Shown in pieces: positions 1-6,558 of a stretch of 7,844 nt of DNA (within the stretch, counting starts at the first letter, position 1; each line of letters begins with the position of its first letter). The notes under the pieces are model-generated. The model worked only from the letters and a program-made list of their open reading frames with translations. It was not told the DNA's origin and ran no database searches. The translations under genes were made by a program, and so were the position numbers. Origin of the DNA: Lachnospiraceae bacterium (lineage in GTDB: Bacteria; Bacillota_A; Clostridia; Lachnospirales; Lachnospiraceae); the NCBI GenBank assembly GCA_017652545.1, contig JAGCAV010000020.1:1-7844 (forward strand). Direction: 5' to 3'.

Positions 1-531
1 GAGATTTTGAACGGTTATTTCCACGTTCCCGTGCCATTCTTCTTTTGTGCGCACCGGTGTGAAATACAGGCCGGATATAAAAGCGTCCTGAAGAAATTCC
101 AGGGTCACGCCTCTGGAGATTCCGCCGTAGGTCTGGTAGTCATTCGGTATGTGCAGCGTTGACCCGGGACCGTACGCATTGTCCACCAGTACCTTCAGGC
201 TGTGCCGTCCTTTCTTCAGATCGGGGATCACAGCGTCAAACGGTGTATAGGCGTTGTAGTGTGATGCGACCTGCTGCCCGTCCAGAAAAACGTCCGCAGT
301 ATGGCTGACGCCTTCAAAGACAAGACGGATATGTCCCCCGGCTTCGAACTGCTTCTCATAGGAAGCTTTGCCGCGGTAGGTCCTGGTCTGGGGATATGTT
401 TCCCAGCAGCCGGGTACGGCGATCGGAAAACTGACGGAAGGGCAGTCATCGGGCAGGGTGCGAAAGTCCCAGAGGGAGGATGACAGTTCACGGGTCTTTC
501 GTATCCTGTGGGTTTCAAATGCACGTATCAT
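1..531 (-). CDS. Glycoside hydrolase family 2 enzyme, N-terminal part (beta-galactosidase/beta-glucuronidase type)
   Basis: Partial gene. It reads from an ATG at 531 leftwards and stays open for 177 codons to the window edge. The protein starts MIRAFETHRIRKTRELSSSL with no signal peptide, so a cytoplasmic enzyme is likely. GH2 sugar-binding (jelly-roll) landmarks appear in the usual order: LWDFR (20-24), VPGCWE (39-44), YRGKASYEKQF (52-62), FEGVSHTADVFLDGQQV (72-88), YTPFD (95-99) and the NDYQTYGGISRGV signature (130-142). The last residues enter the Ig-like second domain. The catalytic TIM barrel lies outside, so the hydrolysed sugar cannot be told (galactoside, glucuronide and others occur in GH2). 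An AAAGGA ribosome site lies 8 nt before the ATG (minus strand). The gene is divergent from the response regulator across 218 bp, which suggests shared control. Family call is confident; specificity is unknown. Confidence 0.9.
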   Translation of the reverse strand, partial: MIRAFETHRIRKTRELSSSLWDFRTLPDDCPSVSFPIAVPGCWETYPQTRTYRGKASYEKQFEAGGHIRLVFEGVSHTADVFLDGQQVASHYNAYTPFDAVIPDLKKGRHSLKVLVDNAYGPGSTLHIPNDYQTYGGISRGVTLEFLQDAFISGLYFTPVRTKEEWHGNVEITVQNL

Positions 532-562
532 GGAAAATCCTTTCTTTGCGGGCCGGTTGACC

Positions 563-578
563 TGTGTCATGATTCACA
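563..578. promoter_or_regulatory. CRP/FNR-like palindrome
   Basis: TGTGTCATGATTCACA matches the CRP-family pattern TGTGA-N6-TCACA at 9 of 10 defined positions. It lies about 30 bp upstream of the GH2 start codon, so a bound protein could block or influence that gene. The pattern is seen directly. That a CRP/FNR-family protein uses it in this organism is inference, and a chance match is possible. Confidence 0.3.
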
Positions 579-596
579 TCAGGATTCTAAGGTACA

Positions 597-607
597 GACA
601 GCCTGTC
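597..607. repeat. Short perfect palindrome in the divergent control region
   Basis: GACAGCCTGTC is a perfect 5-bp inverted repeat around one central base. It lies between the GH2 gene and the regulator gene, just left of the direct-repeat pair at 625-653. It could be a small operator or chance; the match does not extend outward. Confidence 0.3.
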
Positions 608-624
608 ATATCCTGAAGGAATCC

Positions 625-653
625 GAACATTTTACACAAATATTGAACATGTT
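625..653 (+). promoter_or_regulatory. Direct repeats GAACATNTT, candidate AraC-type regulator half-sites
   Basis: GAACATTTT (625-633) and GAACATGTT (645-653) are in the same orientation with a 20-bp period, about two helical turns. Members of the AraC family carry two HTH motifs and typically bind direct repeats spaced this way. Relative to the extended -10 at 686-694 the pair would lie near -76 to -48, a usual activator position, and the promoter has no good -35. The cognate protein is presumably the regulator encoded at 750-2300 (inference). Confidence 0.4.
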
Positions 654-685
654 GGGCTTTTGGCTGTCACGGACAAAGCAATCCG

Positions 686-694
686 TGGTATCAT
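686..694 (+). promoter_or_regulatory. Candidate extended -10 promoter for the regulator-kinase-phosphorylase operon
   Basis: TGGTATCAT fits TGn-TATAAT with one mismatch. No convincing -35 lies 16-18 bp upstream, as expected of an activator-dependent promoter. Transcription would start near 701, leaving about 50 nt of leader before the ATG at 750. Moderate to weak by sequence alone. Confidence 0.35.
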
Positions 695-749
695 CAAAAA
701 TGAACAGGAATGCGGAGCAGAATATCATTGTCAGGGGGGAGGCGCCTGC

Positions 750-2300
750 ATGATCAGTATCTATATTGTTGATGATGAGCCGATGGCGATCCGCTATCTG
801 GAGATGCTTCTGGAGGCGAGCGGCTTCCCGTGCGAGATTGTCGGAACGCAGACCAACAGTACCAGGGCGTACTATGAGATCAGATCCATGCATCCGGATA
901 TTGTTTTTACGGATATCAGCATGCCGGTGATGGACGGTCTGGAACTGGCAGAAAAGATCCTGAAGACAGGGGACAGCCGGGTCTATCTGCTGACCTCCTA
1001 TGAAGACTTTGAATATGCCAAAAAAGGCGTGAAGATCGGTGTGTCGGATTACCTGCTGAAGAATGAACTGACTGAAAAAATGCTGGCGGGGATCCTGGAG
1101 GAAGCACAGCAGGAGCTTTCTGACCAGAGAAAGCAGCGGCAGATGATCCTTGAGCGGAACATCAGGGATTTCCTGCTTGGGAATTCCCGGGGCGGGGAGG
1201 ATCACATTTATGAGGAACGAGCCCTGCAGCGCTATGCCCTGCTGACGTTTTACCGGCCCATGCGCTTCATGATAGAACCGGATCCTGCGGCAGAGGAGAA
1301 CCTGTCTCTTGATACATACGAACTCGGGCATATGGATTTTCCGAAGGGAATGAGATGCGCCGCGTTTGCCCAGATGCGGAACCGTGAATACTGCGCCGTG
1401 GTATTTATCAGCGAATCCGTGGTTGACAGCCGCCGCAGGCTGTTCCAGATGGCTGATGTCATTCTGTCGAAGATCGCACAGAACAGTACCGACTGGAAAT
1501 GCATCGGGTCAGATATCTGCCTTCATTTTTTTGAACTGCAGGAGCAGTACCGGGAGCTTGAAAAACGGACCGGTTATCTGTATGCAAAGAGGGATCAGTC
1601 GATTTTCGGCATGGATGAAATTACTGTTCCCGACAGGAGAGAATCCCGGCCCGAAGAGATGGTGGAGGAGATCTACCGGCTGCTGACGGACGGAAAACAT
1701 GCCCGGGCAGCGGAAATGTCGGAGACGTATTTTGATCTTTGCAGAACATATGATACGCAGACACTTTATATGGAACACATGCGCAGCTACTATCAGGTTC
1801 TCCGGCGATGCACCCTGCGGGACGGAAAGGGCCTGGAGCACCTGGCGATCTCACGCAGCTATACCAGTTACGCGGATCTGGAACGCGCGCTACTCAACTG
1901 CATGGAACTTTATTTTGAAGAGCGGGAGCGGACGGCAGGCCTGCAGTATTCGGAATATGTCCTCAGAGCCCAGCAGTTTATCCGCAGGGAATACATCCGG
2001 GATATTTCCGTTGCTGACATTGCGGTCGCGGCCGGCATATCGGAGGGCCATCTGCGCAGACTTTTCAAACAGGAAATGAATATGTCCGTGGTTGACTATC
2101 TGACGGAGTACAGAATATCGCAGGCGAAGCATCTGCTGCGGGAACACATCCGTTCCGCCTCTGAGGTCTGGAGGGAGACGGGCTTCTCCTCGGCACAGTA
2201 CTTCAGCTATGTATTCAAGAAAAAGGAAGGGATTTCTCCGAGGGACTACCAGAGACGGGGAGGAAACGACGAGGTCGGCGCAGAGATACATGGAAGGTGA
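750..2300 (+). CDS. Response regulator, YesN type (receiver domain plus AraC HTH)
   Basis: 516-residue DNA-binding response regulator. The N-terminal receiver domain (about 1-120) has the complete phosphorylation site: acidic D8-D9 in IYIVDDEP, phospho-acceptor D55 in VFTDISMPVMDG, T82 in LLTSYEDF and K104 in YLLKNEL. A long middle region (about 120-400) has no clear motif, as is usual in YesN-type proteins. The C-terminus (about 407-505) is an AraC-type double helix-turn-helix: ISVADIAVAAGISEGHLRRL for the first, and the conserved VWRETGFSSAQYFSYVFKKK with the GISPRDYQR tail for the second. I chose the ATG at 750 because AGGGGGGAGG (733-742) is a near-ideal ribosome site and the protein then begins at the receiver domain; a TTG at 660 in frame would add 30 unlikely residues. 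The stop is 4 nt before the kinase start, so the two are a co-translated pair. It likely regulates its own operon and nearby sugar genes. Confidence 0.95.
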   Translation: MISIYIVDDEPMAIRYLEMLLEASGFPCEIVGTQTNSTRAYYEIRSMHPDIVFTDISMPVMDGLELAEKILKTGDSRVYLLTSYEDFEYAKKGVKIGVSDYLLKNELTEKMLAGILEEAQQELSDQRKQRQMILERNIRDFLLGNSRGGEDHIYEERALQRYALLTFYRPMRFMIEPDPAAEENLSLDTYELGHMDFPKGMRCAAFAQMRNREYCAVVFISESVVDSRRRLFQMADVILSKIAQNSTDWKCIGSDICLHFFELQEQYRELEKRTGYLYAKRDQSIFGMDEITVPDRRESRPEEMVEEIYRLLTDGKHARAAEMSETYFDLCRTYDTQTLYMEHMRSYYQVLRRCTLRDGKGLEHLAISRSYTSYADLERALLNCMELYFEERERTAGLQYSEYVLRAQQFIRREYIRDISVADIAVAAGISEGHLRRLFKQEMNMSVVDYLTEYRISQAKHLLREHIRSASEVWRETGFSSAQYFSYVFKKKEGISPRDYQRRGGNDEVGAEIHGR

Positions 2301-2304
2301 AAAA

Positions 2305-4089
2305 ATGGCACAAAGGAAGAAGGCCAGAACACGCCGGCTTGGACCCAAGCTGATCAGGACGGTCTTTCTGATCGTCACGCTCGGCTTTGTGATCTTTTTC
2401 TGCATTGTGGCGGCAGAGCTTTACCGGGGCAGCCGGGAACGGGAGATCGACAACCAGCGAAGCCAGCTGACGCAGACAGCCGGCCGGATCAGGTCCCTGC
2501 AGAGTACAATCAGGAATATTGCTTCGCTGATCGTGTACAATGATGTGGTGCAGAAGGGCATTTCAGGCAAGGCGGAAGACATAGGAGACGAGCTGTACGC
2601 GGCGAGAAACATCAGCAATACGCTGAAGGAATACCTGCACATCGTTGACGGTACCGAAGAGATCACGATCTATACCACCGACGGTCAGACGCTGACCAGC
2701 CGGTATGTCCGGGGAAACATGGATCCGGCTGAAACAGACTGGTTCAGAGATTTCCGGGGGACCGGGAAGACATCCGGGTTTACGGGCGTTCACAGCTCCA
2801 TTCCCATGCAGAGCGGATATACAACGGACGTGTTCACATTTATTACAGGGTACTTTTCTCTGGATGATCCCCGGGACAAGCTTGGGGAACTGCTGATCAA
2901 CGTGGAATACAGGACGCTCCGGAATATGACCGGAATCGACATGACCATGCTGAACGGGTATGCGCTCTTCTCCGGAGAAGGAGAGAAACTGGTGGAAGAA
3001 GGAGAACTGCCCTGTTCATATGAGGAGATCCTTGGAGGAATGAAGGATGGGCTGTACAGGCCCGGCGGGGGAGAGATCTATGTGGTATCGGATCAGATGG
3101 ACGACGGCTGGATCCTGATCTCCCGGATCTCCGGAAAGGAACTGCTCCAGCGGTTCCTGTCCACATTCGTTCCCATATTCGGCTCTTTTGCCGTTATGCT
3201 GCTGGTCCTGGGAGTCCTGTTAAGCCATATGATCCGGCGCATCACGGATCCGATCAACGCGCTGAGCGAAGCGGCGGAGGCGGTCGGTCACGGAGACTTT
3301 TCCGTCAGTGTGGATATCCATACGCAGGACGAGATAGAAGATCTGGCAAAAGCCTTCAACCGGATGGTGGTGGACATCAATGACCTGATGAACGAATCCG
3401 TGGCGCATGAGAAAAAGATCCAGCAGATGCAGACGGAAAACCTGATGCTTCAGATCAATCCTCATTTTATTTACAATACGATGAATTCCATTGTGTATAT
3501 GGCCCGGATGGACGGCAACCAGCAGATCGCCGACTTTACCAACGCGTTTATCTCGCTGCTCCAGAGCACCCTGCGTGTCCGGGATTCCGTATATACGACA
3601 CTGGGCGAAGAACTGAAGAACGTGCGCAGTTACCTGTTCCTGCAATCGTACAGGTACGGGAACAAGTTTACGTGGGAGATCGACTGCCCGGAGGAACTGG
3701 AAGCATGCAGGGTCATCTGTGTCATGCTGCAGCCGGTCGTGGAAAATGCCATATTCCATGGCATCGCTCCGAAAGACGGACCGGGACAGATCCGCATTAC
3801 TGCAGAAAAAACGACACATGATGACATGACGCAGATCCTGCTGATCGAGGTCAGCGACGACGGGGTCGGAATGGACGCGCAGACGCTGTCCCAGATCCTG
3901 AGCGAGGACTATGTGCACAGGGGCGGGGTCCACAAGATCGGTGTCGGGAATGTGAGGGCACGGATCAGGGAGGTATACAAAGACCCATATACGCTTGAGA
4001 TCACAAGCCTGCCCGGGGAGGGCACACAGGTTGTGATTGAGATACCGTTTGAACTCTCAGACGGGGAGGAACCGGGGAACCGGAAATAA
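2305..4089 (+). CDS. Sensor histidine kinase, YesM type (Cache-like sensor, HAMP, His_kinase)
   Basis: 594-residue membrane sensor kinase, partner of the regulator just upstream. A basic N-terminus precedes transmembrane segment 1 (about 17-37). An extracytoplasmic region (about 40-283) resembles a Cache sensor (TDWFRDF near 144-150, WILISRISGKEL near 269-280). Transmembrane segment 2 is about 284-310, followed by HAMP (about 308-362, including RRITDPINAL) and a short coiled linker. The phospho-accepting H387 lies in QINPHFIYNTMNSI, the family signature. The ATPase has the N-box QPVVENAIFHG (476-486), the G1 box DDGVGM (518-523) and GVGN (546-549). All key residues are present. The ATG at 2305 is chosen because AAGGTG (2294-2299), lying across the end of the regulator gene, is well placed; an in-frame ATG at 2290 lacks a ribosome site. 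This implies translational coupling. The ligand is unknown; the neighbouring enzymes suggest an oligosaccharide. Confidence 0.95.
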   Translation: MAQRKKARTRRLGPKLIRTVFLIVTLGFVIFFCIVAAELYRGSREREIDNQRSQLTQTAGRIRSLQSTIRNIASLIVYNDVVQKGISGKAEDIGDELYAARNISNTLKEYLHIVDGTEEITIYTTDGQTLTSRYVRGNMDPAETDWFRDFRGTGKTSGFTGVHSSIPMQSGYTTDVFTFITGYFSLDDPRDKLGELLINVEYRTLRNMTGIDMTMLNGYALFSGEGEKLVEEGELPCSYEEILGGMKDGLYRPGGGEIYVVSDQMDDGWILISRISGKELLQRFLSTFVPIFGSFAVMLLVLGVLLSHMIRRITDPINALSEAAEAVGHGDFSVSVDIHTQDEIEDLAKAFNRMVVDINDLMNESVAHEKKIQQMQTENLMLQINPHFIYNTMNSIVYMARMDGNQQIADFTNAFISLLQSTLRVRDSVYTTLGEELKNVRSYLFLQSYRYGNKFTWEIDCPEELEACRVICVMLQPVVENAIFHGIAPKDGPGQIRITAEKTTHDDMTQILLIEVSDDGVGMDAQTLSQILSEDYVHRGGVHKIGVGNVRARIREVYKDPYTLEITSLPGEGTQVVIEIPFELSDGEEPGNRK

Positions 4090-4104
4090 GAGAGAACTTT
4101 GCGG

Positions 4105-4124
4105 TCTGCCTGCGGCGCGGCAGA
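4105..4124 (+). other. Intercistronic hairpin between kinase and phosphorylase genes
   Basis: TCTGCC (4105-4110) and GGCAGA (4119-4124) form a perfect 6-bp stem around an 8-nt GC-rich loop, 15 nt after the kinase stop codon. No T-run follows (AGGATAAAAAAGG instead), so it is not a classic terminator. It may mark an RNA processing or stability point that sets enzyme level apart from regulator level (inference). Confidence 0.4.
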
Positions 4125-4154
4125 AGGATAAAAAAGGAAAGGGTGAGTGAAGGT

Positions 4155-6380
4155 ATGAGCAGGTACAAAGGAGGATTTACTCTGCCGGGTGAGGCGGGAT
4201 ATGAACAGCTGACGCTTAAAATGGCTGAAAAATGGGGAGCTGATGTGATCCGCGACAGTGACGGGACCGTACTTTCCGATGACATTGTGAATGCGGGATA
4301 CGGGATCTATTCCACGATCTGCATCATCCGGGATCACAACGAATGGGTGAAGGCGCATCCGGGAATGCTTCAGCAGACCTTTCTGTCTGCCGGTCCGGTG
4401 ACAGCGGTTTCTTCTGATCTTTCTGTCCCGCTTATGGAGCAGTTTTACGCACCGCAGTTTCAGGTCAATGACGGGGCCGATGCCATGCGCTACTGGCAGG
4501 TCCGGGACCGTACAGCCGGCACGGTCATACCGCGGGAGCCTGAAAAAGAGACTGGGGAATCCCTGCATGAGGAGGGGGGATCCGGATCTCCCGCATGGAG
4601 ATATGACAGGGAAAAGCAGGCCGTTGTGATCAGGAACGCGGAGCCGTTCCACCGCTATACGGTCAGCTTTCTTGCCTGGCAGATCTGGGAACAGATCTCC
4701 ATGTACAATCATGTGACCAACGACTGGGGGGAGAAGGAGCATCTGATGCCGGTGGATCCGGTCTATCCCGAGGCGCGCGCGTATCTGCTTGACTGGCTGG
4801 ACCGGTGGTGCAGGGAGCATCCTTCAACGACGGTGGTCCGCTTTACATCCCTGTTCTACAATTTTACCTGGATGTGGGGATCAGATGAGCGCAACCGCTA
4901 CCTGTTCACGGACTGGGGATCCTATGACTTTTCCGTCAGCCCGCTGATGCTGGACCGTTTTGAAGCGGCATACGGGTATGCGCTGACGGCAGAGGATTTT
5001 ATCAATCAGGGCAAGTTCCAGGTGACGCATATGCCGGCGTCGCCGCATAAGAGAGACTGGATGCGCTTTGTTTCAGGTTTTGTGGCCGATCTTGGCAGGG
5101 AGATGGTGGAACTGGTCCACGGGTACGGGAAAAAGGCGTATGTCTTTTACGATGATTCCTGGATCGGCCTGGAACCGTACGGACCTGACTTTAAGCGGAT
5201 CGGTTTTGACGGGATGATCAAATGTGTTTTCTCGGGATATGAGGTGAGACTCTGTTCCGGTGTCGATGTGCCGACACATGAGATCAGGCTGCATCCGTAC
5301 CTGTTTCCGGTCGGACTGGGCGGCGCCCCGACCTTCATGGAGGGCGGAGATCCGACAAGGGATGCGAAGGAGTACTGGATGCGGGTGCGGCGCGGCCTCC
5401 TGCGCGTACCGATCGAGCGGATCGGCCTTGGCGGGTATCTCCATCTGACGGAGGACTTCCCGGATTTCCAGGATTATATTGAACTGATCTCTGACGAGTT
5501 CAGAGAGCTGGAAGCGCTGCACAAAGAAGGAAAGCCGGAAGGGACCGGCATCAGGGTCGCTGTTCTGCATGACTGGGGAAGCCTGCGCCCGTGGACGCTT
5601 TCCGGACACTTCCACGAGACTTACATGCACGACCTGATTCACGTCATAGAATCCCTGGCCGGACTGCCGGTGGATACTTCCTTCATCAATTTTGAGGATG
5701 TCAGATCCGGCGCCCTGGACGGACTTGACGTGGTCATCAACTGCGGCCGGGCAGGGGATGCATGGAGCGGCGGTGATGTCTGGAAGGAGCCGGAGCTTGG
5801 AGCTGCCGTTGCAAAATGGGTGTATGAAGGCGGCACACTGATCGGGATCAACCAGCCTTCCGCTGCGCAGGGAGCTGACAGATTCTACCGCCTGGCGGAT
5901 CTTCTTGGGGTGGATGAGGACACCGGCGCCAGGGTCTGCCATGGGAGATGGTCCTTCGTGACAGAAGATCCGGACGGGCTGGTGCCGGAAGGATGTGCTC
6001 TTCCGGTCAGGGACGGACGCTTTCTGACAGACGGAAAAGCCCGGGTGCTCCTGTCTCACGACGGGTACCCGGACCTGACCAGATATGAGTTCGGTTCCGG
6101 CACAGGATTTTACCTGAGCGGTTATTCGTATTCGCCGGAGAACACCCGCCTTCTTCTGAATATCATCTGCAGCTGCAGAAGCGGAAAGGCTGAAGAGCTG
6201 ATGTACGTGTCGGAGAATCCGAACGTTGACTGCGCCTTCTTCCCGAAGAGCGGGAAGCTTGTCGCGGTCAACCTGACGCTTCAGCCTCAGAAGACGCGGG
6301 TATGCACCGAAGCCGGCTGTGTGGAAGTAACGGTGCCGGAGAGCGGACAGGTGATCATGGACATCAGGAATGCTGAGTAA
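4155..6380 (+). CDS. GH112 beta-galactoside phosphorylase (galacto-N-biose/lacto-N-biose or galactosyl-rhamnose phosphorylase)
   Basis: 741-residue cytoplasmic enzyme (no signal peptide), close to the usual 720-750 of the family. GH112 enzymes split beta-galactosyl disaccharides with phosphate, giving alpha-galactose 1-phosphate plus an acceptor sugar. Conserved stretches include GGFTLPGEAGYE and WGADVIRDSDGT near the N-terminus, YTVSFLAWQIWEQISMYNH then TNDWGEKEH (about 168-196), VVRFTSLFYNFT, YDDSWIGLEPYG (332-343), WSGGDVW and GINQPSAAQG. By remembered alignment with the Bifidobacterium longum enzyme, D334 matches its general acid Asp313. Positions matching its acceptor-site Pro161 and Ser336 are Q180 and C357, so specificity may differ. 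A linker-like insertion rich in Glu, Gly and Ser lies at about 126-148. The ATG at 4155 is preceded by AAAGGGTG (4138-4145); a GTG at 4143, four codons earlier, is possible. It follows the kinase by 65 nt without a terminator, so it is probably in the same operon. Family certain, substrate not. Confidence 0.93.
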   Translation: MSRYKGGFTLPGEAGYEQLTLKMAEKWGADVIRDSDGTVLSDDIVNAGYGIYSTICIIRDHNEWVKAHPGMLQQTFLSAGPVTAVSSDLSVPLMEQFYAPQFQVNDGADAMRYWQVRDRTAGTVIPREPEKETGESLHEEGGSGSPAWRYDREKQAVVIRNAEPFHRYTVSFLAWQIWEQISMYNHVTNDWGEKEHLMPVDPVYPEARAYLLDWLDRWCREHPSTTVVRFTSLFYNFTWMWGSDERNRYLFTDWGSYDFSVSPLMLDRFEAAYGYALTAEDFINQGKFQVTHMPASPHKRDWMRFVSGFVADLGREMVELVHGYGKKAYVFYDDSWIGLEPYGPDFKRIGFDGMIKCVFSGYEVRLCSGVDVPTHEIRLHPYLFPVGLGGAPTFMEGGDPTRDAKEYWMRVRRGLLRVPIERIGLGGYLHLTEDFPDFQDYIELISDEFRELEALHKEGKPEGTGIRVAVLHDWGSLRPWTLSGHFHETYMHDLIHVIESLAGLPVDTSFINFEDVRSGALDGLDVVINCGRAGDAWSGGDVWKEPELGAAVAKWVYEGGTLIGINQPSAAQGADRFYRLADLLGVDEDTGARVCHGRWSFVTEDPDGLVPEGCALPVRDGRFLTDGKARVLLSHDGYPDLTRYEFGSGTGFYLSGYSYSPENTRLLLNIICSCRSGKAEELMYVSENPNVDCAFFPKSGKLVAVNLTLQPQKTRVCTEAGCVEVTVPESGQVIMDIRNAE

Positions 6381-6459
6381 TATTTCCGTTTTCAGGGTCC
6401 ATTCAGTCGGGCGATGACATTTTTGCTCCTGAGCGACAGGTCTGCAAATACAAAGAAAT

Positions 6460-6509
6460 GCCCATCGGATCAGATTTGGCAGAAAATCTGGTTCGGTGGG
6501 CTTTTTTTT
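6460..6509. terminator. Strong intrinsic terminator between convergent genes
   Basis: An 18-bp stem (6460-6477 with 6484-6501, three G-U wobbles, no bulges) closes a 6-nt loop GGCAGA and is followed by eight T (6502-6509) on the plus strand. It ends the regulator-kinase-phosphorylase operon about 80 nt after the phosphorylase stop. On the minus strand the same stem is followed by ATTTCTTTG, so it may also stop transcription of the reductase gene, less efficiently. Confidence 0.93.
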
Positions 6510-6530
6510 CTCCATTACTTTGGAAGACGC

Positions 6531-6558
6531 GTAACCGTGACTGTGCAGATGCGGTTAC
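6531..6558. repeat. Inverted repeat spanning the reductase stop codon
   Basis: GTAACCG (6531-6537) and CGGTTAC (6552-6558) are perfect 7-bp arms. The right arm contains the stop codon of the reductase gene (6555-6557). A small inner CTG/CAG pairing is possible. No T-run follows on the minus strand, so it is more likely an mRNA 3' structure than a terminator of its own. Confidence 0.45.

Noticed and set aside
584..609. Minus-strand promoter for the GH2 gene (ATGACA and TAGAAT)
   Set aside because: The spacer is only 14 bp, too short for a working sigma-70 pair; no better promoter was found by eye.
655..680. Possible sigma-54 promoter (TTGGC followed by CAAAGC)
   Set aside because: The required GG and GC dinucleotides are not at the fixed 10-bp spacing.
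660..749. Upstream TTG start extending the response regulator by 30 residues
   Set aside because: The extension precedes an otherwise typical receiver start, and the strong ribosome site at 733-742 serves the ATG at 750.
606..1331. 241-codon open frame on the minus strand opposite the receiver domain
   Set aside because: Shadow of the response regulator gene; its product shows no motif, and it would cross the divergent control region.
3220..4820. Long minus-strand frames (237 and 303 codons) opposite kinase and phosphorylase
   Set aside because: Both are antisense to conserved domains (HAMP/His_kinase and GH112), with low-complexity, His/Arg-rich products typical of shadows.
5073..6515. 480-codon open frame on the minus strand opposite the phosphorylase
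   Set aside because: It lies antisense to a clearly conserved GH112 coding sequence, has no recognisable domain, and reflects the codon bias of the real gene.
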